From Oligoflexia bacterium (lineage in GTDB: Bacteria; Bdellovibrionota; UBA1018), in assembly GCA_025352185.1 (NCBI GenBank), contig JANXTV010000413.1, positions 1 to 5,705 of the forward strand: 5,705 nucleotides of DNA, read 5' to 3'. The first letter of the stretch is position 1; each line of letters begins with the position of its first letter. The position numbers and the translations under genes were made by a program. Positions 1 to 5,705 of this stretch are shown here, piece after piece. A model generated the notes under the pieces. That model searched no databases. It was not told the origin of the DNA and was given only the letters and a program-made list of their open reading frames with translations.

Positions 1-53
1 AATCGATAATGCCGTGAAACTGGTGAATCAGCAGATTCACGGCATTATCGATT
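1..53. repeat. 53-bp near-perfect inverted repeat flush with the window edge
   Basis: Bases 1-18 (AATCGATAATGCCGTGAA) are the exact reverse complement of 36-53. Pairing continues inward to a centre at base 27, with mismatches only at 19/35 and 23/31, so 24 of 26 opposed positions pair. An alternative inner hairpin pairs 23-29 (GTGAATC) with 34-40 (GATTCAC). The outermost pair is base 1 with base 53, so the repeat may continue beyond the window. It lies within the dnaE coding frame. It could be a genuine palindromic coding stretch or a fold-back chimera at a contig end. Confidence 0.9.
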
Positions 54-1903
54 ACGGTCAGGGTCTTCAGTCCGAGAAAATCGTACTTAACGAGCCCAAT
101 CTTTTCCCCGGCGTCTTTATCGAACTGGGTGACGACGTCGCCGTCCTTCGAGACGTAGAGCGCGCAGTAATTCACGACCGGCTCTTCGGTGATGATCACT
201 CCCGCGGCGTGGATTCCGGCATTTCGGTAGAGGCCTTCGAGTTTCCGGGCATACTTTAACACGGTATTAACTTTAGGATCCTGCTCCATTAACTCCCGGA
301 GGCGAGGTTCCTTCGCGAGCGACTCGTCGATCGAAATCCCGAGATCGTCCGGAATCATCTTATTAATGACATCCGTCTCCGCGAAAGAAAGGCCGAGCAC
401 TCGCCCGACGTCCTTAATTACGGCGCGGGTTTGGAGCTTACCGTAGGTAATGATCTGGCAGACGTTTTCCTTACCGTACTTCTGCTGAACGTAGTTAATC
501 ACCTCGGCGCGACGATCCTGACAGAAGTCGACGTCGAAATCGGGCATCGAAATCCGTTCCGGATTAATAAAACGCTCGAAGAGGAGCTTAAATTTAATCG
601 GATCGATGTCCGTAATAAAGAGTGCGTAGGCGACGAGCGAACCGGCTCCCGATCCCCGTCCCGGTCCGACCGGAATATCGTGGTTCTTCGCCCATTTAAT
701 AAAATCCGAAACGATCAGAAAGTAACCGGAAAATCCGGTCCGTCCGATCATCACGAGTTCGTCTTCGAGCCGAGTATAATACTCTTTCCTAAGCTCTTCC
801 CAATTTTCCGAGACGCGAAGTTTTCGGAATGGGTAGGACGCAAATCGCTTTTCAAGTCCTTCGCGGGATTCCCGCTTAAAGAACTCGACGTCATCGAACG
901 CGTCGGTCTTCGATACGCCCTCCGGGCGGAAGTTCGGGAGGTGATAGATCGGGCGGCCCTGCTCATCCTTAAACTTAAAGACGACGTCACACTTCGCGGC
1001 GATCACAAGGGTATTATCCGCCGCCCTCGGGTAGCGTGAGAAGCGTTCGCGCATGAGAGCGGCGGGCTTTAAATAACATTCAGCCGGTACGAGCGATTTC
1101 GGGCGATCAAAATCGAGATTTCGTCCGTTCTCGATACACTGAAGGATCTCGTGGGCTTCGGCGTCTTCAGGTTTTAAATAATGGACATCCGTCGTGCCGA
1201 CAACCTCGACGCCGAAACGCTCACCCCATTCGTTCAGTTTCTCATTAATGAGTTCCTGCTCCGGAATCCCGTTATCCTGGATCTCGAGATAGAAATCGTC
1301 TTTAAACCGGTTTTTAAACCATTTTAAAGTCGCGATCGCTTCTTCTTCTTCGCCGACGAGGATCCGGTAGGGAATCTCTCCACGTAGGCCGCCCGAAAGA
1401 ACGATCAGTCCGTCTCCGTACTGATCGAGAAGCGCACGGTCGATCAGGAACTTCGGGATGACGGGAGCGCCCTTCACGACCGGGGGCGCGTTCTGATACG
1501 CGGTGCTCACGATTTTACAGAGGTTCCGGTAACCGGCGAGGTCCTTACAAAGGATCACGAGGCTATGGAATTTCGGACGAAAGTTCTGGGAGGCCGGGCC
1601 AGATGCAGCCGCCGCCGCGGCCGCCTGTTGGGCGCCGGGATACCCACCCTCGAGGTACCAGACGTCACATCCGATAATGGGCTTAATTTTTCTATCCCGC
1701 GCCTGCGTATAAAAATCGATGGCACCGAATAGATTATTCGTATCCGTAACGGCGACCGCATTCATTCCGAATTCGGCGACTCGCGAGACGAGGTCTTCCA
1801 TATGAATCGCACCCTGGAGGAGCGAATACTGAGTGTGAACGTGGAGGTGGACGAAGTCAGTCTTCGTCGCGCCCTCGGCTGAGGAAGAGGTGAAATCACT
1901 CAT
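1..1903 (-). CDS. dnaE: DNA polymerase III alpha subunit, N-terminal 634 residues (3' end outside the window)
   Basis: Catalytic subunit of the replicative DNA polymerase (C-family), acting in the replisome. Translating from the ATG at 1903-1901 gives an open frame to the left edge, where the gene is cut; about 1150-1200 residues are usual, so roughly half is visible. The PHP domain starts with HLHVHTQYSLL (19-29) and includes TDTNNLFG (53-60), KPIIGCDV (74-81) and TTDVHYL (237-243). The polymerase core shows GYFLIVSDFI (393-402), the phosphate-binding PVGPGRGSGAGSLVAY (411-426), MPDFDVDF (453-460) carrying catalytic Asp455 and Asp457, RNAGIHAAGV (560-569) and LVKYDFLGLKTLT (604-616) with the third catalytic Asp608. 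Oddities: an Ala-rich insertion at about 86-106, Thr55 where many PHP domains have His, and a palindrome covering the last visible codons, so residues after about 620 are less secure. It lies 36 nt after guaA, with its Shine-Dalgarno (GCGAGG) inside a hairpin. Identity is very secure. Confidence 0.97.
   Translation of the reverse strand, partial: MSDFTSSSAEGATKTDFVHLHVHTQYSLLQGAIHMEDLVSRVAEFGMNAVAVTDTNNLFGAIDFYTQARDRKIKPIIGCDVWYLEGGYPGAQQAAAAAAASGPASQNFRPKFHSLVILCKDLAGYRNLCKIVSTAYQNAPPVVKGAPVIPKFLIDRALLDQYGDGLIVLSGGLRGEIPYRILVGEEEEAIATLKWFKNRFKDDFYLEIQDNGIPEQELINEKLNEWGERFGVEVVGTTDVHYLKPEDAEAHEILQCIENGRNLDFDRPKSLVPAECYLKPAALMRERFSRYPRAADNTLVIAAKCDVVFKFKDEQGRPIYHLPNFRPEGVSKTDAFDDVEFFKRESREGLEKRFASYPFRKLRVSENWEELRKEYYTRLEDELVMIGRTGFSGYFLIVSDFIKWAKNHDIPVGPGRGSGAGSLVAYALFITDIDPIKFKLLFERFINPERISMPDFDVDFCQDRRAEVINYVQQKYGKENVCQIITYGKLQTRAVIKDVGRVLGLSFAETDVINKMIPDDLGISIDESLAKEPRLRELMEQDPKVNTVLKYARKLEGLYRNAGIHAAGVIITEEPVVNYCALYVSKDGDVVTQFDKDAGEKIGLVKYDFLGLKTLTVIDNAVNLLIHQFHGIID
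1604..1624 (-). repeat. Seven-alanine run inside an Ala/Gly-rich insertion of DnaE
   Basis: Codons 94-100 of dnaE are seven consecutive alanines written with mixed GCN codons (GCG GCC GCG GCG GCG GCT GCA), flanked by GGYPGAQQ and SGPASQ. This occupies the loop after the conserved KPIIGCDV strand of the PHP domain, where family members carry a variable linker before the HLVLLAKN-like strand (here FHSLVILCKD). The mixed codons argue against recent simple slippage of one triplet. It is in frame and does not disrupt conserved motifs, so it looks like a tolerated loop insertion. Confidence 0.85.
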
Positions 1904-1927
1904 TTTCGCCTCGCGGAGGCGATAAAA
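1904..1927 (-). promoter_or_regulatory. Hairpin sequestering the dnaE ribosome-binding site in the guaA-dnaE spacer
   Basis: Read on the minus strand, TCGCCTC (1922-1916) pairs perfectly with GAGGCGA (1912-1906) across a CGC loop, a 7-bp GC-rich stem. Alternatively, after a 2-nt AT bulge, TTTT (1927-1924) can pair with AAAA (1906-1903), which includes the A of the dnaE start codon. The only good Shine-Dalgarno for dnaE, GAGG at 1912-1909 with 5 nt to the ATG, is the 3' arm. The stem begins 17 nt after the guaA stop codon, so a ribosome finishing guaA would be expected to disturb it. The structure is read directly from sequence; translational coupling is inference. It is not followed by a U tract on either strand, so it is not an intrinsic terminator. 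Confidence 0.55.
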
Positions 1928-1939
1928 TACTCGCGCATT

Positions 1940-3583
1940 TTATTCCCATTCAATCGTGGCCGGAGGTTTAGAGGAAATATCGTACACGACTCGGTTCACG
2001 CCACGTACTTCGTTACAAATGCGTGAACTCACGCGCGCGAGGAATTTCGATTCGAAGTGATACCAATCGGCCGTCATGCCATCGACCGAAGTGACGGCAC
2101 GGAGTGCGATGCAGTAATCGTGAGTTCGGCCATCACCCTGGACGCCGACGCTGCGGATCGGGAGGAAAACCCCCATCGCTTGCCAGATCTTCTCGTAAAG
2201 ACCTTCGTCCTTCAGCATCGAGATAAAAACTTCGTCGGCCGCGCGTAGGATATCGCAGCGTTCGCGGGTCACTTCCCCGACGATGCGCACGCCCAGTCCC
2301 GGTCCCGGGAAGGGATGTCGACGGATAAAATCTTCCGGCACTCCGAGCTTTCGCCCGATTTCTCTCACTTCGTCTTTAAAGAGGTCGCGGAACGGTTCGA
2401 CGAGTTTAAATCTCAGGTCTTTAGGGAGTCCTCCCACGTTATGGTGGGATTTAATCGTGTGGGAGTGCTTCGCCCCACCGGAGGCACCCGTGCTGGACGC
2501 CCCGCCGGAGGTGCCATCGGCACTAGACGGTGCGGGAGACGACTCGATCACATCCGGATAGAGGGTACCCTGCACGAGGTATTCGGGAATATGCCCGACG
2601 ACCTTTTCGAGCTTCGCGGCTTCCTCGTCAAAAATTTTAATGAAGAGTCCGCCGATGATTTTCCGTTTCTTTTCGGGATCGGTGACGCCCGCGAGTTCTT
2701 CGAGGTAGCGCGCTTCCGCGTTCACGCGCGTAACCGGCAGATGGAGCTGGTCGGTGAAGAGCTTCATCACACGGTTCCCCTCCTCGTAGCGGAGAAGTCC
2801 GGTATCGACAAAAACGCAGTGGAGGCGATCGCCGATCGCCTGGTGGACGAGGGTTGCCGCTACGGTCGAATCGACACCGCCCGAGAGCGCGCAAATCACG
2901 TGAGCGCCCTCCGGCACTTTCGCTTTAATGCGCGCAATTTCTTCTTCGATGAAATTCCCCATCGACCAGTCGGGAGTCAGGCCCGCGACCGTGCACAGGA
3001 AATGCCGAAGGAGGTCGATTCCGTTTTCGGAATGAGTCACTTCGGGATGGAATTGGAGGGCAAAAAGTTTACGTTCCGGATCTTCGATGGCGGCGACCGC
3101 GCCCGAAGTGGATTTCGCAGCGAGAATAAAATCCCTCGGAAGTTTTGCGGTTTCGTCTCCGTGAGACATCCAGACTTGGCGAGCGGGTTCCGAATCGTGC
3201 GTGATAAAATGGGAACCGGCCGGGAAAAGTACGCTCCGCCCTTCGGGAATCACTCCCATGCGACCGTACTCGCGTTTCAGTCCCGGTTTCACTTCGCCGC
3301 CGAAAGCTTGGACGAGGAGCTGTAATCCGTAGCAAATGCCTAAGATCGGAAGTTTCATCTCGGCTTGGAAATCGAGAAGTCCCTCGGGAAGCTGCGGAGC
3401 GCCCGGGTCGTATACGCTGTTCGGGCCACCCGAGAGAATAATCGCCGACGGTCCGAATTCTTTAATCCGCGCGAGGCTCGTATCGCCCGGGAAAACGAAC
3501 GAATAGAACCCGATCTCCCGCACGCGCCGGGCGATCAACTGGGTATACTGGGAGCCGTAGTCGAGGATCAGAATTTTTTTCAT
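1940..3583 (-). CDS. guaA: GMP synthase (glutamine-hydrolysing), complete, 547 residues
   Basis: Converts XMP, ATP and glutamine to GMP in the cytosol, the last step of de novo guanine nucleotide synthesis. The N-terminal class I glutamine amidotransferase domain (about 1-200) has LDYGSQY (7-13), SGGPNSVYD (51-59), the nucleophile elbow GICYGLQ (82-88) with Cys84, and triad residues His179 and Glu181 in FHPEVTHS. The ATP-pyrophosphatase domain follows with the P-loop SGGVDST (234-240) and DTGLLR (260-265). The dimerisation/XMP-binding part includes IKSHHNVGGLP (377-387), HPFPGPGLGVR (423-433) and the terminal KPPATIEWE. It is longer than the roughly 510-525 residues typical of the family because of a 27-residue Ser/Gly/Ala-rich segment at 348-374. 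The ATG start is 1 nt after the guaB TAA (TAAAATG) with only a weak upstream purine stretch, which suggests termination-reinitiation from guaB. The start matches the usual N-terminus exactly. Identity is secure. Confidence 0.99.
   Translation of the reverse strand: MKKILILDYGSQYTQLIARRVREIGFYSFVFPGDTSLARIKEFGPSAIILSGGPNSVYDPGAPQLPEGLLDFQAEMKLPILGICYGLQLLVQAFGGEVKPGLKREYGRMGVIPEGRSVLFPAGSHFITHDSEPARQVWMSHGDETAKLPRDFILAAKSTSGAVAAIEDPERKLFALQFHPEVTHSENGIDLLRHFLCTVAGLTPDWSMGNFIEEEIARIKAKVPEGAHVICALSGGVDSTVAATLVHQAIGDRLHCVFVDTGLLRYEEGNRVMKLFTDQLHLPVTRVNAEARYLEELAGVTDPEKKRKIIGGLFIKIFDEEAAKLEKVVGHIPEYLVQGTLYPDVIESSPAPSSADGTSGGASSTGASGGAKHSHTIKSHHNVGGLPKDLRFKLVEPFRDLFKDEVREIGRKLGVPEDFIRRHPFPGPGLGVRIVGEVTRERCDILRAADEVFISMLKDEGLYEKIWQAMGVFLPIRSVGVQGDGRTHDYCIALRAVTSVDGMTADWYHFESKFLARVSSRICNEVRGVNRVVYDISSKPPATIEWE
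2462..2542 (-). repeat. 9-residue (27-nt) tandem repeat expansion in a GuaA loop
   Basis: Residues 348-374 of GuaA form three 9-residue blocks: SSPAPSSAD, GTSGGASST and GASGGAKHS. The last two share a DNA repeat with a 27-nt period: 2498-2515 and 2471-2488 match at 15 of 18 bases and encode GTSGGA and GASGGA. In E. coli GuaA (from memory) the same loop between DVIES and HVIKSHHN has about 9 residues, so the excess here is about 18, or two units. The segment is small-residue rich and probably disordered. It abuts the conserved IKSHHN motif, and neighbouring conserved sequence is intact, so the enzyme is probably functional. Confidence 0.8.
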
Positions 3584-3584
3584 T

Positions 3585-5114
3585 TTAGCTCGTCCGGTAG
3601 TTCGGGGCTTCCTTCGTGATGACGATGTCGTGCGGATGACTCTCGGTGAGGCCGCTGCCCGTGATGCGGAGAAAACGGGCTTTTTCTTGGAGGTCGGGAA
3701 TATCCTTCGCGCCGACGTAACCCATGCCGGCCTTCAGTCCGCCCACCAACTGGTGCACGTTCGCGCCGAGCGATCCGCGGTACGGGACGCGCCCTTCGAT
3801 TCCTTCCGGTACGAGTTTTCCGGCGTCCGAAACGTCGCCTTGGAAATATCGATCCTTCGATCCTTGCGCCTTATCCATCGCGCCGATCGAACCCATCCCG
3901 CGGTACGTTTTAAACGACCGACCCTGGTAGTGCACAATTTCGCCCGGTGCTTCGTCCGTGCCGGCAAAGAGGGATCCGATCATCACCGTGTTCGCGCCCG
4001 CCGCGATCGCCTTCGTCACGTCACCCGAGAGTTTAATCCCGCCGTCGGCGATGATCGAAACTCCGCGCGAAGCCGCCGCTCGCGAACATTCCGAAATCGC
4101 CCAAAGCTGCGGAACTCCGATTCCGGCCACGACTCGGGTCGTGCAGATTGACCCGGGGCCGATCCCCACCTTCACCGCGTCGGCACCGGCATCGATGAGC
4201 GCCATCGTTCCTTCGAAGGTCGCGACGTTTCCGCCCACGATCTCCACGCGGTCTCCAAATTTCTTCTTTAGGGTGGCTACGACTTCGAGCACGCCCTTCG
4301 AGTGTCCGTGCGCGCTATCGACGAAGAGGAGATCCACTCCCGCTTCGACGAGCGCCGTCGCGCGTTCGAGCGCTTCGGCACCCACCCCGACCGCGGCGCC
4401 GACGACGAGTCGACCGAAGGAATCTTTATTCGCCAGCGGGAACTCCCGCTGCTTTTTAATATCGCGCGAAGTGATCAGTCCCTTCAAGCAGCCGTTCTTA
4501 TCGACGACGGGAATTTTTTCGAGGCGGTGCTCTTTTAACGCGCGTTTCGCATCTTCGAGCGAAACCCCTTCCGGAAGGGTCACGAGGGGCGCTTTCGTCA
4601 TCCGGCTTTCGACCGTGACGGAATAATCCGATTCAAAATTTAAGTCCCGGTTCGTGAGAATTCCGACCAGCTTTTTTCCCTGGGGACTCGGGATCGTCAC
4701 GGGGAGACCCGAAACTTTATATTCGCCCATGAGGGCGTTCGCATCCTGGAGAGTCGAGGTCGGCGAGATCGTGATCGGGTCTTGGATCATCCCCCACTCG
4801 GCTTTTTTTACTTTCGCGACTTCATTCGCCTGTTCCTGGATCGTTAGATTTTTATGGATGACGCCAATACCGCCTTCCTGGGCCATGACTTTTGCGGTTT
4901 TCGCTTCGGTCACGGTATCCATCGCCGAAGAGATCAGCGGGATTGCGAGGGAGATCTTCTTCGTCAGTTTCGTCTTCGTCACGACGTTCGCCGGGAGCGT
5001 ATCCGAGTATCCCGGAACGAGGAGGACGTCATCGAAGGTGAGCGCTTCGGTGATTCCGGCCGTAGCCTGGATTCCGTCTTTCGCCGGTGCACTCGAAGGG
5101 GTGTAGAACTTCAT
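3585..5114 (-). CDS. guaB: Inosine-5'-monophosphate dehydrogenase, complete, 509 residues
   Basis: NAD-dependent oxidation of IMP to XMP, the committed step to guanine nucleotides, as a cytosolic tetramer or octamer. The TIM barrel opens with EALTFDDVLLVPG (23-35) and SSAMDTVTE (62-70). It is interrupted by a Bateman module of two CBS motifs (about 110-168 and 172-228; GILTNRDL and GLITSRDI end each). The barrel resumes with VDSAHGHS (265-272), GGNVAT (294-299) and the catalytic loop GIGPGSICTTR (317-327) with nucleophile Cys324. IADGGIK (354-360), YRGMGS (404-409) and the flap GIEGRVPYRG (438-447) follow. The start is the ATG at 5114, overlapping the upstream stop as ATGA and preceded by GGAGAA with 7 nt after GGAG. 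This gives about 22 residues before EALTFDD versus about 6 in E. coli; there is no other ATG before Met65, so the Ser/Ala/Pro-rich leader appears real. The CBS module implies allosteric control by purine nucleotides, as known for the family. Confidence 0.99.
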   Translation of the reverse strand: MKFYTPSSAPAKDGIQATAGITEALTFDDVLLVPGYSDTLPANVVTKTKLTKKISLAIPLISSAMDTVTEAKTAKVMAQEGGIGVIHKNLTIQEQANEVAKVKKAEWGMIQDPITISPTSTLQDANALMGEYKVSGLPVTIPSPQGKKLVGILTNRDLNFESDYSVTVESRMTKAPLVTLPEGVSLEDAKRALKEHRLEKIPVVDKNGCLKGLITSRDIKKQREFPLANKDSFGRLVVGAAVGVGAEALERATALVEAGVDLLFVDSAHGHSKGVLEVVATLKKKFGDRVEIVGGNVATFEGTMALIDAGADAVKVGIGPGSICTTRVVAGIGVPQLWAISECSRAAASRGVSIIADGGIKLSGDVTKAIAAGANTVMIGSLFAGTDEAPGEIVHYQGRSFKTYRGMGSIGAMDKAQGSKDRYFQGDVSDAGKLVPEGIEGRVPYRGSLGANVHQLVGGLKAGMGYVGAKDIPDLQEKARFLRITGSGLTESHPHDIVITKEAPNYRTS

Positions 5115-5683
5115 AGGGATTCTCCGTTTTCATTTAAATCGTCGTTCAGAGCCTGGGCCTCGGCCGCTTCGAGGTACTCGCGCGAATCACCGACGTAATT
5201 ATTTGCAGACTTCACGAGGTACGCGAGCTCTTCGGGCTTTAATTCCCGAACGGCCTTCGCCGGACTTCCGATGATCAGAGTCCGGGGTGGGAAGACTTTT
5301 CCTTCGGTCACGAGGGCTCCCGCGCCGACGATGCATTCTTCACCGATCACGGCTTTATTCATTATGATGGCGCCCATGCCGATCAGGCAGCGATTCCCGA
5401 TCGTGCAGCCGTGGAGGAGCACGCGGTGGCCGATCGTGATTTCATCCCCGATCGTGAGGGGGCAGTCGCGTCGGTCGACGTGGAGCATGGAGTGGTCCTG
5501 CACGTTCGTGCGGTTTCCGATCTTAATCCAGTTCACGTCGCCGCGAATCACGCACTGGAACCAAACGCTCGATTCACTCCCAATCGTAATTTCCCCGATG
5601 AGATCGGCGGAGGGCGCGATATACGCCGTCGGGTGAATCACCGGAGTTTTTCCGTGGTGGGACAGGATCAGCGGTTTTCTCAC
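5111..5683 (-). CDS. Gamma-class carbonic anhydrase family protein (YrdA/CamH-like left-handed beta-helix), 190 residues
   Basis: A trimeric hexapeptide-repeat protein whose close relatives include YrdA, PaaY and bacterial CamH-type proteins; some hydrate CO2, others have no proven activity. Hexapeptide repeats run from about 15 to 140 (HPTAYIAPSADLIGEITIG, LIGMGAIIMNKAVIG, CIVGAGALV, LIIGSPAKAVREL). Likely metal ligands are His68, His86 and His91 in NVQDHSMLHVD and TIGHRVLLHGC. Arg47, Asp49, Gln62 and Asp63 match other active-site positions. The acidic loops that carry the proton-shuttle glutamates of archaeal Cam are absent, which is typical of CamH. A short helical C-terminal tail (about 148-190) ends in acidic, Asn-rich sequence. 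The start is GTG at 5683-5681, chosen because GGAGGT lies 3 nt upstream and the N-terminal length fits; the frame is open to the right edge, so an earlier start is not excluded. It overlaps guaB by 4 nt. No signal peptide is seen, so it is probably cytosolic. Confidence 0.93.
   Translation of the reverse strand: MRKPLILSHHGKTPVIHPTAYIAPSADLIGEITIGSESSVWFQCVIRGDVNWIKIGNRTNVQDHSMLHVDRRDCPLTIGDEITIGHRVLLHGCTIGNRCLIGMGAIIMNKAVIGEECIVGAGALVTEGKVFPPRTLIIGSPAKAVRELKPEELAYLVKSANNYVGDSREYLEAAEAQALNDDLNENGESL
5119..5125 (-). promoter_or_regulatory. Shine-Dalgarno GGAGAAT of guaB, inside the 3' end of the upstream gene
   Basis: GGAG at 5125-5122 (minus strand) is 7 nt before the guaB ATG and is embedded in the last codons (Asn-Gly-Glu-Ser) of the preceding gene. 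With the ATGA stop/start overlap it supports translation of guaB coupled to the upstream gene and supports the extended guaB N-terminus. Confidence 0.65.
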
Positions 5684-5686
5684 ACG

Positions 5687-5692
5687 ACCTCC
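5687..5692 (-). promoter_or_regulatory. Shine-Dalgarno GGAGGT deciding the GTG start of the carbonic anhydrase-like gene
   Basis: On the minus strand GGAGGT at 5692-5687 stands 3 nt before the GTG at 5683, a short but workable spacing. The upstream frame has no stop before the window edge, so this motif is the main reason to begin the protein here. No promoter can be identified in the remaining 13 bases. Confidence 0.6.
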
Positions 5693-5705
5693 GAGGGGGC
5701 AGAAG

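Noticed and set aside
1904..1927. The spacer hairpin as a rho-independent terminator after guaA
   Set aside because: On the minus strand the stem is followed by AAAATGAG rather than a run of T, and on the plus strand by ATAAAATAC, so the terminator signature is missing.
2432..2449. Hairpin TCCCAC / GTGGGA inside guaA
   Set aside because: It falls in codons for the conserved SHHNVGG motif and has no U tract; best explained by the protein sequence.
2823..2841. Perfect palindrome AGGCGATCG-C-CGATCGCCT, and three copies of GCGATCGC (2825, 1332, 4003) resembling the cyanobacterial HIP1 octamer
   Set aside because: All three are in coding sequence and come from GCG ATC G.. codons (Ala-Ile); three copies are too few to claim HIP1-like spacing, and nothing else in the window points to a cyanobacterium.
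2315..3325. A long plus-strand open frame (336 codons) opposite guaA, and similar ones opposite guaB (3958-4626) and dnaE (431-1039)
   Set aside because: They lie wholly antisense to confidently identified genes, show no recognisable domain, and are expected where codons on the real strand rarely leave antisense stops.
3574..3580. Seven-A run at the start of guaA (ATG AAA AAA ATT) and a similar run in guaB at 4803-4809 as frameshifting sites
   Set aside because: Both encode ordinary Lys-rich sequence in frame with full-length conserved proteins, and there is no overlapping alternative product.
1..5705. Search for mobile elements, CRISPR arrays, tRNAs, toxin-antitoxin or defence genes
   Set aside because: None seen; the window is filled by four housekeeping-type genes with at most 36 nt between them.

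Overview
This is a compact stretch of a bacterial chromosome. Four protein genes, all on the minus strand, fill almost the whole window. In transcription order (right to left) they are a gamma-class carbonic anhydrase-like hexapeptide protein (5683-5111), IMP dehydrogenase guaB (5114-3585), GMP synthase guaA (3583-1940) and the first 634 codons of the replicative DNA polymerase III alpha subunit dnaE (1903 to the left edge). The first two genes overlap by 4 nt, guaB and guaA are 1 nt apart, and guaA and dnaE are 36 nt apart. I see no intrinsic terminator between any of them, so one polycistronic transcript is likely. Its promoter and first gene(s) may lie beyond the right edge.

GuaB oxidises IMP to XMP and GuaA aminates XMP to GMP, so the centre of the window is the complete two-step guanine nucleotide branch. 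It is followed directly by the polymerase that consumes dGTP. The carbonic anhydrase-like gene at the front has no obvious biochemical link, except that purine synthesis uses bicarbonate/CO2 (inference only).

The organism is a bacterium with moderately GC-rich DNA (somewhat over half by eye). The DnaE is a single uninterrupted polypeptide in the visible part, without an intein. Its PHP-domain motif TDTNNLFG resembles some proteobacterial DnaE proteins, but I cannot place the phylum with confidence. There are no mobile elements, tRNA/rRNA genes, CRISPR arrays or defence genes, and no gene-free stretch longer than 36 nt between genes.

No undescribed multi-gene system is visible. The points worth a second look are: (1) complete absence of C-ending codons before AAN (Lys/Asn) codons across all four genes; (2) a hairpin that buries the dnaE ribosome-binding site just after the guaA stop; (3) a 9-residue tandem-repeat expansion in a GuaA loop; (4) an Ala-rich insertion in the DnaE PHP domain, which also lacks one usual metal-ligand His; (5) a 53-bp near-perfect palindrome flush with the left edge, which may be an assembly or amplification artefact.
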